From Arthrobacter sp. CAU 1506 (GTDB lineage Bacteria > Actinomycetota > Actinomycetes > Actinomycetales > Micrococcaceae): 64,000 nucleotides of DNA. Shown piece by piece: positions 1 to 8,191 of this stretch (its first letter is position 1; each line of letters begins with the position of its first letter). The translations under genes were made by a program, and so were the position numbers. The stretch is taken from NCBI RefSeq assembly GCF_005047635.1, contig NZ_SUKC01000001.1, positions 124,001-188,000 on the forward strand, written 5' to 3'. The notes beneath the pieces were generated by a model. The model ran no database searches and had not been told where the DNA came from. It saw only the letters and a list, made by a program, of their open reading frames with translations.

Positions 1-272
1 ACCGTCAGGGCTCGGGAAACCTCCCACGCGCCGACGGCGGAGAACCCCGCCACAACCATCACAAAGGCGTCCGGCAGCAGGAAAAGCCCTACCAAGACCA
101 CCGCCATCAGGATGATGCCGACGGCGATGGCGGCCGGCAGATTGCGTCCGGCGCGGGAAGGCTTGGCGGCGGCCCGCAGTGCACGCCGGCTGGACCCGCC
201 CGGCTGCGATCCCGGACCAGCCGCCGGAGTCGGCGAACCGCCAGCCACGGGTTGAGGCTGGTCCGTACTCAT
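1..272 (-). CDS. cdsA: Phosphatidate cytidylyltransferase, N-terminal part (cut by window edge)
   Basis: Makes CDP-diacylglycerol from phosphatidic acid and CTP in the membrane, the precursor of PG, cardiolipin and PI lipids. About 90 residues are visible: a Pro/Gly/Ala-rich cytosolic head (residues 1-44), then hydrophobic segments around residues 46-65 and 68-82 followed by GAWEVSRAL. The catalytic C-terminal signature is outside the window, so the call rests on the N-terminal pattern and on gene order: cdsA follows frr in actinobacteria. The ATG overlaps the frr stop by one base (TGATG), which implies translational coupling. Orientation and start are firm; the product is inferred from context. 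Confidence 0.8.
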   Translation of the reverse strand, partial: MSTDQPQPVAGGSPTPAAGPGSQPGGSSRRALRAAAKPSRAGRNLPAAIAVGIILMAVVLVGLFLLPDAFVMVVAGFSAVGAWEVSRALT

Positions 273-829
273 CAGACCTCGAGCAGCTCGGCTTCCTTGC
301 GCTTGAGGAGTTCGTCCACGTTGTCCGTGTGCGACTTGGTCTTGGCGTCCAGGTCCTTTTCGGCCCGGTTGCCTTCGTCTTCGCCGACGTCGCCGTCCTT
401 GACCAGCTTGCCGATGGTGTCCATCGCCTTGCGGCGGATGTTGCGGATGGAGACCTTGGCGTCTTCGGCCTTGCCCCGGACTACCTTGACGTATTCCTTG
501 CGGCGTTCCTGGGTCAGTTCCGGCAGGACCACGCGGATGACCACGCCGTCGTTGGCCGGGTTCGCGCCGACATCGGAATCGCGCAGGGCCTTCTCAATGT
601 CGTTCAGCGCCGCCTTGTCATACGGGGTGATCAGCAGCGTGCGCGGCTCGGGGTTCTGGAACGATGCCAACTGCTGCAGCGGGGTCGGCGTTCCGTAGTA
701 GTCCACCGTGACCTTGGAAAACAGGGCCGGATTGGCGCGGCCGGTGCGAATGGTGGCGAAATCTTCCTTGGCCACCTCCACTGCTTTGTCCATCTTCTCG
801 GCAGCTTCGCGCAGCGTCTCGTCTATCAC
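272..829 (-). CDS. frr: Ribosome recycling factor
   Basis: Cytosolic factor that, with EF-G, splits post-termination ribosomes. It has 185 residues, the normal family length, with the conserved [10 protein letters not shown] block at residues 28-37 and the typical alternation of a long helical arm and a beta-rich domain ([16 protein letters not shown] in the middle). The start is GTG (829-827) preceded by AAGGAG at good spacing. It lies 93 bp downstream of pyrH and overlaps the cdsA start by one base, so it is part of the pyrH-frr-cdsA block found in actinobacteria. Confidence 0.97.
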   Translation of the reverse strand: MIDETLREAAEKMDKAVEVAKEDFATIRTGRANPALFSKVTVDYYGTPTPLQQLASFQNPEPRTLLITPYDKAALNDIEKALRDSDVGANPANDGVVIRVVLPELTQERRKEYVKVVRGKAEDAKVSIRNIRRKAMDTIGKLVKDGDVGEDEGNRAEKDLDAKTKSHTDNVDELLKRKEAELLEV

Positions 830-922
830 GGTCTCTCCTTCACGTCCTTCGTTCGCTCCGCGGTGTCCGCGGTCCTGACTCTGCTTTCCATCCTAGGCTA
901 TCCGGCGGCCGGGCCGGCGACG

Positions 923-1663
923 TCAGGCAGTGACGTAGGTGCCGATCTGCTCGCCCAGAATTGCGCGCGTCACGTTGCCTTCGCCCTCCATGCCGAAGAC
1001 CACCATGGAGAGCTTATTGTCGCGGCACAGGCTGAAGGCAGTCTGGTCCATCACCCGGATGTTCCGGCGCATGGCTTCGTCGTAGGTCAAGGTGTCGAGC
1101 TTTTCGGCGGCCGGGTCCTTCTTGGGATCCGCGGTGTAAACGCCGTCCACGCCGTTCTTGGCCATCAGGACCACGTCGGCGTGCACCTCGAGGGCGCGCT
1201 GGGCGGCCACGGTATCCGTGGAGAAGTAGGGCAGGCCGGCGCCGGCTCCGAAAATCACTACGCGGCCTTTTTCCATGTGCCGGATGGCCCGCCGCGGAAT
1301 GTAGGCTTCGGCCACTTGGCCCATGGTGATCGCACTCTGCACCCGGGTGTCCACACCGGCCTGCTCGAGGAAGTCCTGCAGCGCCAGGCAGTTCATCACG
1401 GTGCCGAGCATGCCCATGTAGTCGGCTCGGGACCGGTCCATGCCCGACGTCGAGAGTTCGGCACCGCGGAAGAAGTTGCCGCCGCCTACGACGATCGCCA
1501 CTTCCACTTGGCCCACGGTGGCGGCGATTTGCTTCGCGATGCCGCGGACGGTGTCCGGGTCGACGCCGAGCTTGCCTCCGCCGAAGACTTCGCCGGACAG
1601 CTTCAGCAGCACACGGCGGCGCTTGACAGTATCGGTGGTGGTCTGGGTGTTCTGGGGTTCCAT
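923..1663 (-). CDS. pyrH: UMP kinase
   Basis: Phosphorylates UMP to UDP in pyrimidine nucleotide synthesis; cytosolic, amino-acid-kinase fold, hexameric in bacteria. The protein has 246 residues, with the nucleotide-binding LLKLSGE at residues 19-25, GGGNFFRG further in, and [11 protein letters not shown], all typical of PyrH. The frame stays open further upstream, but ATG at 1663 is chosen because GGGAGG sits just before it and the longer version exceeds the family length. It follows tsf after a strong hairpin terminator, so pyrH-frr-cdsA probably has its own promoter. Confidence 0.97.
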   Translation of the reverse strand: MEPQNTQTTTDTVKRRRVLLKLSGEVFGGGKLGVDPDTVRGIAKQIAATVGQVEVAIVVGGGNFFRGAELSTSGMDRSRADYMGMLGTVMNCLALQDFLEQAGVDTRVQSAITMGQVAEAYIPRRAIRHMEKGRVVIFGAGAGLPYFSTDTVAAQRALEVHADVVLMAKNGVDGVYTADPKKDPAAEKLDTLTYDEAMRRNIRVMDQTAFSLCRDNKLSMVVFGMEGEGNVTRAILGEQIGTYVTA

Positions 1664-1742
1664 GGTGCCTCCCGGCGTGCGTGGTTCTGGGAAAAGATTA
1701 CGTGAAGGCTCAGCGGTGACGGCGGGTTGCTGATCCGGACAT

Positions 1743-1780
1743 GAAAAAGGGGCGGTCACCGGTTGGTGACCACCCCCTTG
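1743..1780 (-). terminator. Rho-independent terminator after tsf
   Basis: A hairpin with arms GGTCACC and GGTGACC around AACC, extended by the AAGGGG/CCCCTT pair and followed on the minus strand by CCTTTTT. It lies about 40 bp past the tsf stop and ends the rpsB-tsf transcript before pyrH. Confidence 0.9.
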
Positions 1781-1820
1781 TCATTGAATCAGCCAGTTCG
1801 CCTAGGCGGTTGGACCGAGG

Positions 1821-2660
1821 TTACGCCCCGACGCGGAAGCGGGCAATGGCGGTGGCGTTGACGCCGGCCTCTTCCAGCACCTTGCCGACGGACTTCTTCG
1901 GGTCCTTGGCAAAGGGCTGGTCCAGCAGCACGATTTCCTTGAAGAAACCGTTCAGGCGGCCTTCGACGATCTTGGCGAGCGCGGCTTCGGGCTTGCCCTC
2001 GGCGCGTGCGGTCTCGTCGGCGATGCGGCGCTCGTTCTCCACCGTCTCGGCCGGGACCTCTTCGCGGGTCAGGTAGGTCGGCGCGAAGGCAGCGCTGTGC
2101 ACTGCGACATCGTGGGCGGCCTCGAAGGCTGCGTCACCTTCGCCGTCGACGGCGAACAGGACGCCGACCTGCGCGGGCAGGTCCTTGGAGGTCTTGTGCA
2201 GGTAAGCATCGACAGTCTTGCCTTCGACGCGGGCTACGCGACGGACGACGACCTTCTCGCCCAGCACAGCGCCCTCTTCGACGACGTAGTCGGCCAGCGG
2301 CTTGTCGCCGGCGCTTGCGGCCAGCAGCGCCTCAAGGTCAGCGGCACCCGATTCAACGGCCACGGCCAGAACCTTGTCAGCGAGTTCAATGAACTTGGCG
2401 GACTTGGCGACGAAGTCGGTCTCGCAGTTGACCTCGATCATGACGCCAACGGTTCCGTCGATGACCTTGGCAGCAACCAGGCCCTCGGCGGTGGAACGGC
2501 CCTCGCGCCTGGTGGCGCCCTTCAGGCCCTTGATGCGGATCAGCTCAATGGCCTTCTCGGCATCTCCATTGGCCTCGTCCAGGGCCTTCTTGACATCCAT
2601 CATGCCGGCGCCGGTGCGCTCGCGCAGGGCCTTGATATCAGCAGCGGTGTAGTTCGCCAT
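1821..2660 (-). CDS. tsf: Translation elongation factor Ts
   Basis: Guanine-nucleotide exchange factor for EF-Tu, cytosolic. It has 279 residues, the expected length. The N-terminal UBA-like module contains RTGAGMMDVKKAL (residues 15-27), and the TDFVA motif that enters EF-Tu is at residues 81-85. ATG at 2660 is preceded by GGAG-type sequence. It follows rpsB after 116 bp containing two hairpins, the standard S2/EF-Ts pairing. Confidence 0.97.
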   Translation of the reverse strand: MANYTAADIKALRERTGAGMMDVKKALDEANGDAEKAIELIRIKGLKGATRREGRSTAEGLVAAKVIDGTVGVMIEVNCETDFVAKSAKFIELADKVLAVAVESGAADLEALLAASAGDKPLADYVVEEGAVLGEKVVVRRVARVEGKTVDAYLHKTSKDLPAQVGVLFAVDGEGDAAFEAAHDVAVHSAAFAPTYLTREEVPAETVENERRIADETARAEGKPEAALAKIVEGRLNGFFKEIVLLDQPFAKDPKKSVGKVLEEAGVNATAIARFRVGA

Positions 2661-2698
2661 TTGGACTCCAGTCCTCCCGTAATACGTAGTGTGCGGTA

Positions 2699-2736
2699 CC
2701 GCTGGCGCCGGACCGATACCGGCCGGCCGCCAGCGG
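2699..2736 (-). other. Hairpin in the rpsB-tsf spacer
   Basis: Perfect 9-bp arms CCGCTGGCG and CGCCAGCGG enclose a GC-rich loop. No T tract follows. It sits 38 bp upstream of the tsf start and may tune tsf translation or mRNA processing between the two genes. Confidence 0.5.
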
Positions 2737-2740
2737 AAGT

Positions 2741-2765
2741 CCGGCGGCGCACAAGGCGCCGCCGG
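2741..2765 (-). terminator. Strong hairpin just after rpsB
   Basis: Perfect 10-bp arms CCGGCGGCGC and GCGCCGCCGG with a 5-nt loop, 11 bp past the rpsB stop. The absence of a T run suggests attenuation or 3'-end protection rather than full termination, since tsf lies directly downstream. Confidence 0.6.
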
Positions 2766-2776
2766 TTGAGTCGGAT

Positions 2777-3634
2777 TTACTTCTCGGTGTCCGCTGCGGG
2801 TGCGTCGGCAGCCGGGGCTTCAGCAGCCGGTGCTTCGGCGGCGGAAGCGTCGGCGGCCGGTGCTTCTGCCGAGCCCTCGAGCAGTTCGCGCTCCCACTCG
2901 GCCATCGGCTCGGCCGGAGCTTCGGTGTTGCCTGCGGCGCGGTTGTTCCGAGCGATGAGGCCCTCGGCAACGGCGTCGGCGACCACGCGGGTCAGCAGGT
3001 TCACGGAGCGGATGGCGTCGTCGTTGCCCGGGATCGGGAAGTCAACTTCGTCCGGATCGCAGTTGGTGTCCAGGATGGCCACAACGGGGATGCCGAGCTT
3101 CTGGGCCTCGTCGACGGCCAGGTGTTCCTTCTTGGTGTCGACAACCCAGATGACCGAAGGGGTCTTGGTGAGGTTGCGGATGCCGCCCAGCGTGGTTTCG
3201 AGCTTGTTCTTCTCGCGCTGCAGCAGGAGCAGTTCCTTCTTGGTGCGGCCGGAGGAAGCAACGTCGTCGAAGTTGATCTCTTCGAGTTCCTTCAGGCGCG
3301 AGATGCGCTTGGAGACGGTCTGGAAGTTGGTCATCATGCCACCGAGCCAACGCTGGTTGACGTACGGCTGGCCAACGCGGGTGGCCTGCTCGGCGATGGC
3401 TTCCTGAGCCTGCTTCTTGGTGCCGACGAACAGCACGGTGCCGCCGTGGGCAACGGTGGCCTTGACGAACTCGTAGGCGCGGTCGATGTAGGACAGCGAC
3501 TGCTGCAGGTCGATGATGTAGATGCCGTTGCGCTCGGTGAAGATGAAGCGCTTCATCTTCGGGTTCCAACGGCGGGTCTGGTGACCGAAGTGCACGCCGC
3601 TGTCGAGCAGCTGGCGCATGGTAACGACTGGCAT
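2777..3634 (-). CDS. rpsB: 30S ribosomal protein S2
   Basis: Small-subunit ribosomal protein. It is 285 residues, starting [20 protein letters not shown], with the conserved [13 protein letters not shown] and [10 protein letters not shown] blocks. ATG at 3634 is chosen over the longer open frame because GAAGGAG lies just upstream and family members begin here. The last 60 or so residues form an acidic, Ala/Pro-rich tail of repeated [10 protein letters not shown] units, a common actinobacterial S2 extension absent from E. coli S2. It heads the rpsB-tsf operon. Confidence 0.97.
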   Translation of the reverse strand: MPVVTMRQLLDSGVHFGHQTRRWNPKMKRFIFTERNGIYIIDLQQSLSYIDRAYEFVKATVAHGGTVLFVGTKKQAQEAIAEQATRVGQPYVNQRWLGGMMTNFQTVSKRISRLKELEEINFDDVASSGRTKKELLLLQREKNKLETTLGGIRNLTKTPSVIWVVDTKKEHLAVDEAQKLGIPVVAILDTNCDPDEVDFPIPGNDDAIRSVNLLTRVVADAVAEGLIARNNRAAGNTEAPAEPMAEWERELLEGSAEAPAADASAAEAPAAEAPAADAPAADTEK

Positions 3635-4011
3635 GTCGTCACTCCTTCCGGCAGCATCCGGCTGGGCCTGGGCTGCTGCCTCATAGACGGTTATTAGCTT
3701 CTCGCCCGGCGGGCGAAGCTCCTGGTGTCTGTCGGCCCCGCCTGGACGGCGGTGCATGTGCCCGGACCGGGTTTCCGGACCGCCTGGGCACACTCCAGCG
3801 CAGCGAATTTGCGACGATGGATTTCAGACACGCGTAGTCAGCCTCAGTCCGGACATGCGTCATGGACGGAAAACTGCTTCGCCCAGTGTACTACAGGAGG
3901 CGGCCCAATCCCGCGCCTTCCAGCCCTCCACAGGCGTCCACGCCATGGGTTTTTGCACACGGTGGGTGCACGCCGCTTCCTTGGCCCTCGTCTGCAGTGA
4001 CGATGGGTGCC
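3635..4011. promoter_or_regulatory. Divergent rpsB / M23 peptidase intergenic region and rpsB leader
   Basis: This 377-bp gap separates two divergent genes and must hold both promoters; I cannot place -10/-35 boxes with confidence. On the rpsB side, at 3696-3720, AGCTTC and GAAGCT arms around CGCCCGGCGGGCG form a stable hairpin about 60 bp before the start codon, a candidate structured leader for S2 autoregulation. A second dyad-rich stretch at 3757-3793 has outer arms GTGCCC/GGGCAC. Confidence 0.45.
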
Positions 4012-4533
4012 ATGAAGCCACCCGCCACTCGCTGCGCAGCTGCCGCAGCTTCGGTCATGCTGCTACTGGCCGCAGGCCCCGCCGCCCCGGCCACCTCCGT
4101 GGCCGCCGACCCGGCCGATGCGCCGTGGAGCTGGCCTGCATCGCCGGCGCCCGCTGTACTGCGTGGCTTTGATCCGCCGCCCGAACCGTGGTTGAGCGGC
4201 CATCGCGGGGTCGACTTGGCCGTCCCGGCAGGAACCGCAGTCCTCTCCCCCGCCGACGGCCGGATCAGCTTCTCCGGTTGGGTGGTGGACCGCCGAGTGA
4301 TCACGATCAACCACGGCGACGGACTGCGCAGCAGCCTGCTGGCGGTGGCGTCCGACCTACAGGCAGGGGACACGGTCTCCGCAGGCGACTCGGTCGGAAC
4401 CGTCGCCGAGGGCGGGCATTGCCCGACCGCCTGCCTGCACTGGGGAGTGCGCCGCGGCGAGACCTACATCAACCCCTTGCAGTTCGTCATGGATCTGCGG
4501 CCGTCGGTGTTGCTGGCGGTGCCGGACGGCTAG
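4012..4533 (+). CDS. Secreted M23-family (LytM-type) endopeptidase-like protein
   Basis: Probably a cell-wall hydrolase or LytM-domain regulator acting outside the membrane. It has 173 residues: a signal peptide (residues 1-30, Ala-rich core ending near PAAPATS), then an M23 domain with the first metal-ligand motif GHRGVDLA (H64, D68). The second motif reads CLHWGVRRG: the zinc His (H143) is present but the upstream catalytic His of the usual HxH is Cys141. The position divergent from rpsB is typical of actinobacteria. ATG at 4012 or 4003 could be used; neither has a strong ribosome site. Its stop codon overlaps that of the convergent next gene. Confidence 0.85.
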   Translation: MKPPATRCAAAAASVMLLLAAGPAAPATSVAADPADAPWSWPASPAPAVLRGFDPPPEPWLSGHRGVDLAVPAGTAVLSPADGRISFSGWVVDRRVITINHGDGLRSSLLAVASDLQAGDTVSAGDSVGTVAEGGHCPTACLHWGVRRGETYINPLQFVMDLRPSVLLAVPDG

Positions 4534-5720
4534 ACGAATGCTGCCACGCCGGTGATGGCCCGGCCGGTGACCAAGGAATTGATTTCGTGGGTTCCTTCGT
4601 AGGAGTAGATGGCTTCGGCGTCGGCAAAGATCTTGGCCATCTCGTAGTCGGCGACGATGCCGTTCCCGCCCAGGATGCTGCGGCCCAGAGCCACGCTCTC
4701 CCGCATCCGCGCGGCGGTGAACGCCTTGGCCAGCGCGGAATGTTCGTCCTTGGCCTGGCCGGCATCTTCCATCTGCGCCAACCGGACCATCATGCCCATC
4801 GATGCCACGGCGTTGCCGAGGATCTGGACCAACTGGTCCTGCACCAACTGGAATGACGCCAACGGCTTACCGAACTGATACCGCTCCACCGCGTAGCGCC
4901 GCGCCACATCGAAGGCAGCCAGTTGCTGCCCGACGGCCTGCCAAGCTACTCCGAGCCGGGTTACCTTCAGAACCTTGTTGGTATCCCGGAAGCTGTTGGC
5001 TCCCTTGAGATGGAAGTCGTCGGAGACCACCACGTTTTCCAGGGTGATGTCTGCGTTCTGCACCGTCCGAAGGCTGATCTTGTTCTCGATCTTTGTGGCG
5101 CTGTAGCCGGGCGTGGACGTATCGACCAGAAATCCCTTGACCTGGTTGTCAGCCACGTCGCGGGCGTAGATCACCACCCAATCGGAGAACGTCGCGTTGC
5201 CGATCCAGCGCTTGGCACCGTTCAGGATCCAGTTACCGCCGTCGCGCCGGGCGGTGGTTCGGGTGCCGCCTGCGACGTCGGAACCGCCCAGCGGCTCCGT
5301 CAACCCGAAGGCACCAATCTTCTTCATGGCATAGATGTCCGGCAGCCACGCGTCCTGCTGCTCTTTCGAGGCCAGCGCTTCAATTGATCCAGTAAACAGC
5401 CCGTCATGGACCCCCATGAACGTGGCAATGGATGTATCCGCACGGGTAAATTCCGCGTGCATGAGACCGGCGAACAAATTGGAGTGCCCCTGCCGCCTGA
5501 CCGGGCTGACCATGTCCAGCTCCGCCAGCTTGGGAATGATTTCCATCGGGAATTCGGCCCGGTTCCAACAGTCGACGGCGATGGGGCGGACTTCCTTGGC
5601 CAGCCAGTCGCGGATGTCGCGCAACCGGGAGCGTTCCGCTTCAGAGAGCAGCGACTCGAAGGCGTAGAAGTCTCCGTCGGCGTAGGGGAGATTGTTGGGA
5701 TCAATGACGCGCTGGCCCAT
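4530..5720 (-). CDS. Acyl-CoA dehydrogenase, glutaryl-CoA dehydrogenase type
   Basis: FAD enzyme that oxidises an acyl-CoA to the enoyl-CoA. It has 396 residues, usual for the family: helical N-domain, middle beta domain with FGLTEPLGGSDV, and C-domain with RYQFGKPLASFQ. The catalytic Glu lies in YEGTHEI near the C-terminus, the position used by glutaryl-CoA dehydrogenases, followed by RAITGV. ATG at 5720 is preferred over an upstream TTG because AAAGGAAG lies 7 nt before it. It is monocistronic, with a perfect 16-bp palindrome 66 bp upstream. Which acyl-CoA it prefers is not settled by sequence alone. Confidence 0.85.
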   Translation of the reverse strand: MGQRVIDPNNLPYADGDFYAFESLLSEAERSRLRDIRDWLAKEVRPIAVDCWNRAEFPMEIIPKLAELDMVSPVRRQGHSNLFAGLMHAEFTRADTSIATFMGVHDGLFTGSIEALASKEQQDAWLPDIYAMKKIGAFGLTEPLGGSDVAGGTRTTARRDGGNWILNGAKRWIGNATFSDWVVIYARDVADNQVKGFLVDTSTPGYSATKIENKISLRTVQNADITLENVVVSDDFHLKGANSFRDTNKVLKVTRLGVAWQAVGQQLAAFDVARRYAVERYQFGKPLASFQLVQDQLVQILGNAVASMGMMVRLAQMEDAGQAKDEHSALAKAFTAARMRESVALGRSILGGNGIVADYEMAKIFADAEAIYSYEGTHEINSLVTGRAITGVAAFV

Positions 5721-5785
5721 AGTGGCTTCCTTTTTCAATCAGGCAGGGTCCGGCGCCGGCGAAATGGCAAGAGGGGCGCCGCGAA

Positions 5786-5801
5786 GTTACTGAGCAGTAA
5801 C
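5786..5801. promoter_or_regulatory. Perfect palindromic operator upstream of the acyl-CoA dehydrogenase
   Basis: GTTACTG-AG-CAGTAAC: 7-bp arms with a 2-bp centre, 66 bp upstream of the dehydrogenase ATG. Dyads of this form (TTACTN2AGTAA) are typical of TetR-family repressors of acyl-CoA metabolism. The binding protein is not encoded in the window. Confidence 0.55.
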
Positions 5802-6052
5802 ATAGCGCAGAAGCGGTCCCCAGGCAACGATTTTCCCGAGTCCCGACTGAGCCCGTGGCAGTTCGCGAACACATCCGGACGGCGGCCCAGTGCTACTTCC
5901 CGGCACGGCTCCTCGCGCAGGGGCGTCAGCACCCCCGGACGGCACCAACCAGCCCGCCGCGCGCGAGTCGATTTTCACTGCACCTCGACGCGGCCCAGAG
6001 GGGTGGTCACGCGTCACAAATTGCCTGATGGAACGTTAATATTTGCGCGAGT

Positions 6053-6160
6053 TTAGGGCGCTTCGGTAAGCATTCCGCTTGGCTTATTTACGCCCTTCGC
6101 AGCTGCAACTGCACGTTTAACCGGGCGCTTCCTGATGGGCGTGTCGCGACGGTTCACCAC
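6053..6160 (-). CDS. Possible small basic protein (35 aa)
   Basis: A GTG-started ORF with GGGGAA 8 nt upstream encodes 35 residues rich in Arg and Lys (RRDTPIRKRPVKRAVAAAKG). Base composition is lower in GC than the neighbours. No family is recognised. It lies alone in an intergenic region, so it may be spurious. Confidence 0.25.
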   Translation of the reverse strand: MVNRRDTPIRKRPVKRAVAAAKGVNKPSGMLTEAP

Positions 6161-6275
6161 GTAACAATTCCCCGGGCGGGTGCCGTCCGTCACAGGGCGA
6201 GTAGCGTTTTTCTTGTCCGAAACTACAGCGCAAAATGCAGCCGCTGTAGAAGCAAGACTGGAAAAGAGAATCATC

Positions 6276-6584
6276 ATGAACACCACAAAGCTGCGCGTCG
6301 TTGGGTCTTCTCTGCTGGTTGCCGCATTCGGCTTCACGGGCCTGGCAATGACCGCCGCTCCTGCGTCGGCGAGCACGGTTCAAAGCGTGTCCGCCAACAG
6401 TTACCGCCATGACCATAACGGCAATCGTCACGACGGCAATCACCACGGCGACGGCCGCGACCACCGAGAGCACCGCCGGCACCACGAGCGTCGGCATAAC
6501 GACCGGTGCGAATGGAACTATGGCTGGTACCGTCATCACGATCACTGGGAACGCGGGTGGTACAGGGACTGCGATCACCGGTAG
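6276..6584 (+). CDS. Small secreted His-rich protein
   Basis: It has 102 residues. A clear Sec signal peptide (residues 1-33, cleavage near PASAS) is followed by a mature region of about 70 residues with 14 His, many Arg, Asp and Asn, six aromatic Tyr/Trp in the C-terminal third, and two Cys (DRCEW and RDCDH). HH and DH pairs suggest metal binding, but I recognise no family. GAAAAGAGA upstream of the ATG is a plausible ribosome site. It stands alone between an acyl-CoA dehydrogenase and a tRNA. Function unknown; extracytoplasmic metal chelation is a guess from composition. Confidence 0.75.
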   Translation: MNTTKLRVVGSSLLVAAFGFTGLAMTAAPASASTVQSVSANSYRHDHNGNRHDGNHHGDGRDHREHRRHHERRHNDRCEWNYGWYRHHDHWERGWYRDCDHR

Positions 6585-6752
6585 CACGATCGTTACTGAC
6601 ACACGCACCATCCAGCCGGGGTGAGGCTCCGGCCCACAATGTGCGGAACAGCGGGCACAGCCACCCGTTGCTCCGCACATTTCTGTGAACGATCACGCTG
6701 GCGTCCGGGACCCCCGAGGCCTCCGTCACCTGCGCATTTCTCCCCTGCAACA

Positions 6753-6794
6753 ACGGACCGGGTCCAGGAGCTCTGGCTCCAGGACCCGGTCCGT
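6753..6794 (-). terminator. Hairpin terminator after the CAU tRNA
   Basis: A long stem of 13 bp (ACGGACCGGGTCC with its exact complement) holding an inner GGAGC/GCTCC stem, 11 bp past the tRNA 3' end. The T content downstream is weak (GTTGTTG). Confidence 0.75.
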
Positions 6795-6804
6795 ATGCAC
6801 ACAG

Positions 6805-6878
6805 TAGGGCGAGTGGGGCTTGAACCCACGACCGAACGATTATGAGTCGTTTGCTCTAACCGACTGAGCTATCGCCCC
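6805..6878 (-). tRNA. tRNA with CAU anticodon (elongator Met, or Ile2)
   Basis: A 74-nt cloverleaf: acceptor GGGGCGA/TCGCCCT, D-loop AGCTCAGTCGGTTAGAGC, anticodon arm AACGA-CTCATAA-TCGTT, T-arm GTGGG-TTCAAGC-CCCAC. The anticodon is CAT. The anticodon stem resembles actinobacterial elongator tRNA-Met; a lysidine-modified tRNA-Ile cannot be excluded. CCA is not encoded. Confidence 0.93.
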
Positions 6879-6942
6879 GTGCCCTTCGATGTTACTGAAT
6901 GCCGACCACGATGTTGAAACCGGCACGGCGCGGCACAACGAA

Positions 6943-8139
6943 TCAGTTGAGGTAGTCGTCGGCAGAACCGCCGCGGTAGAGCTGCTCGAAGGTGTCCATG
7001 GTCTCGTCGATGCCGTGCCGCACCGCTTTCGCATGGCTTGCCTCCCCCATCGCCGCAATCCGTTCCGGGCTCTGCCCGAGGACGGCATTGAGCTTGGCCG
7101 CCAGATCGGCAGGGTCGCGGGGAGCAAACAAATACCCGTTGACGCCGTCTTCCACGAGATGCGGCAGGGCCATCGCATTGGCCAGCACCACGGGCTTGCT
7201 GGCGGACATGGCCTCCAGCGACACCAGGGACTGCAGCTCCGCGGTTCCCGGCTGGCAAAAAACAGTGGCGCGCAGGTACGCCCGGCGCAACTCGTCGTCG
7301 TCGACGTGGCCGAGGAAGGAAACCCGGCGGCCCAGGCCCATAGCGGCAACCCGGCCTTCGAGGTTCTTCCGCTCATCGCCGTCGCCGACGATTTCGAGGT
7401 GGACGTTCAGCGCGGGGTCTGTCATGGCCAGCGCCTCGATCAGCGTATCCACGTTTTTCTCCACCGCGAGCCGACCGGCGAACAACACCGTGGGGTGCTC
7501 CGGCATGTCGATGCTCTCCCCCGGCGCCAACTCGTAGGCGGCAGCGTCGATGCCGTTCGACAGGGGCAGCACCTTGTGCAGGAAGGCATGGTCACGCATC
7601 GCCTTGGCAGCCAGCGGCGTCGGCGTGGTCACTACGGCTGCCTTGCCCATGATCTTGCCCATGTCGCGCCAGGAGTTCTTGGCCACGATGTTGAGGAACC
7701 ACTGCGGGAAGGGCAGGAACGGCTCCAGGTTCTCCGGCATGAAGTGGTTGGTCGCAATGGTGCGGATGCCGCGTCGCACCGCTTCGGCGATGGTGGCCTG
7801 TCCGATCATGTAATGGCACTGGATATGCACCACATCCGGCTGTACTTCATCGAAGACCCGCTTGATATCGCGCTTGATCTCCCACGGCAGGCAGATGCGC
7901 CACGTCTCATGCGTCGGCACCGAGTGCGAGCGCAGCCGGTGCACTTGCGCCTCGGGACGCTGCTCCAAGAAGGTCGGGCCCTTCTCGCTGCGCCCGGCGA
8001 TGATGTCTACGCTGTGCCCACGCTTGGTCATCGCTGTGGCCAGACGGAAGCCAAAGACCGCCGCTCCGTTGACGTCCGGCGGATAGGTATCGGCAGCAAT
8101 CAGGATCTTCAGGGGTTTAGGTCCGATGTCGTCGCTCAC
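6943..8139 (-). CDS. GT4-family glycosyltransferase
   Basis: Transfers a sugar from a nucleotide or lipid donor; cytosolic and probably membrane-associated. It has 398 residues from a GTG start at 8139 with AAGGAG upstream; the open frame further out overlaps the preceding gene. N-domain: ADTYPPDVNGAAVFG (glycine-rich acceptor loop) and TNHFMPENL. C-domain: VLFAGRLAVEKN and the retaining-GT motif around EAMSASKPVV. It is 52 bp downstream of a DMT transporter and near a CDP-alcohol phosphatidyltransferase, which points to glycolipid synthesis (inference). Donor and acceptor are unknown. Confidence 0.85.
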   Translation of the reverse strand: MSDDIGPKPLKILIAADTYPPDVNGAAVFGFRLATAMTKRGHSVDIIAGRSEKGPTFLEQRPEAQVHRLRSHSVPTHETWRICLPWEIKRDIKRVFDEVQPDVVHIQCHYMIGQATIAEAVRRGIRTIATNHFMPENLEPFLPFPQWFLNIVAKNSWRDMGKIMGKAAVVTTPTPLAAKAMRDHAFLHKVLPLSNGIDAAAYELAPGESIDMPEHPTVLFAGRLAVEKNVDTLIEALAMTDPALNVHLEIVGDGDERKNLEGRVAAMGLGRRVSFLGHVDDDELRRAYLRATVFCQPGTAELQSLVSLEAMSASKPVVLANAMALPHLVEDGVNGYLFAPRDPADLAAKLNAVLGQSPERIAAMGEASHAKAVRHGIDETMDTFEQLYRGGSADDYLN

Positions 8140-8191
8140 CTGCGGCAGGACTCCTTGGTTGTTGTGGCAGTTATCTTCATCGGCACGGAAG

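Larger units (their letters stand above)
5721..6275. other. 555-bp intergenic region
   Basis: Divergent spacer between the acyl-CoA dehydrogenase and the His-rich protein gene. It holds the palindrome at 5786-5801, a locally AT-rich stretch around 6020-6060 (TTAATATTTG) that looks promoter-like, and a possible 35-codon basic ORF on the minus strand (6053-6160). Nothing else was recognised. Confidence 0.6.

Noticed and set aside
179-1705. 508-codon plus-strand frame opposite frr and pyrH
   Set aside because: Shadow frame: both minus-strand genes are certain and the translation shows no motif.
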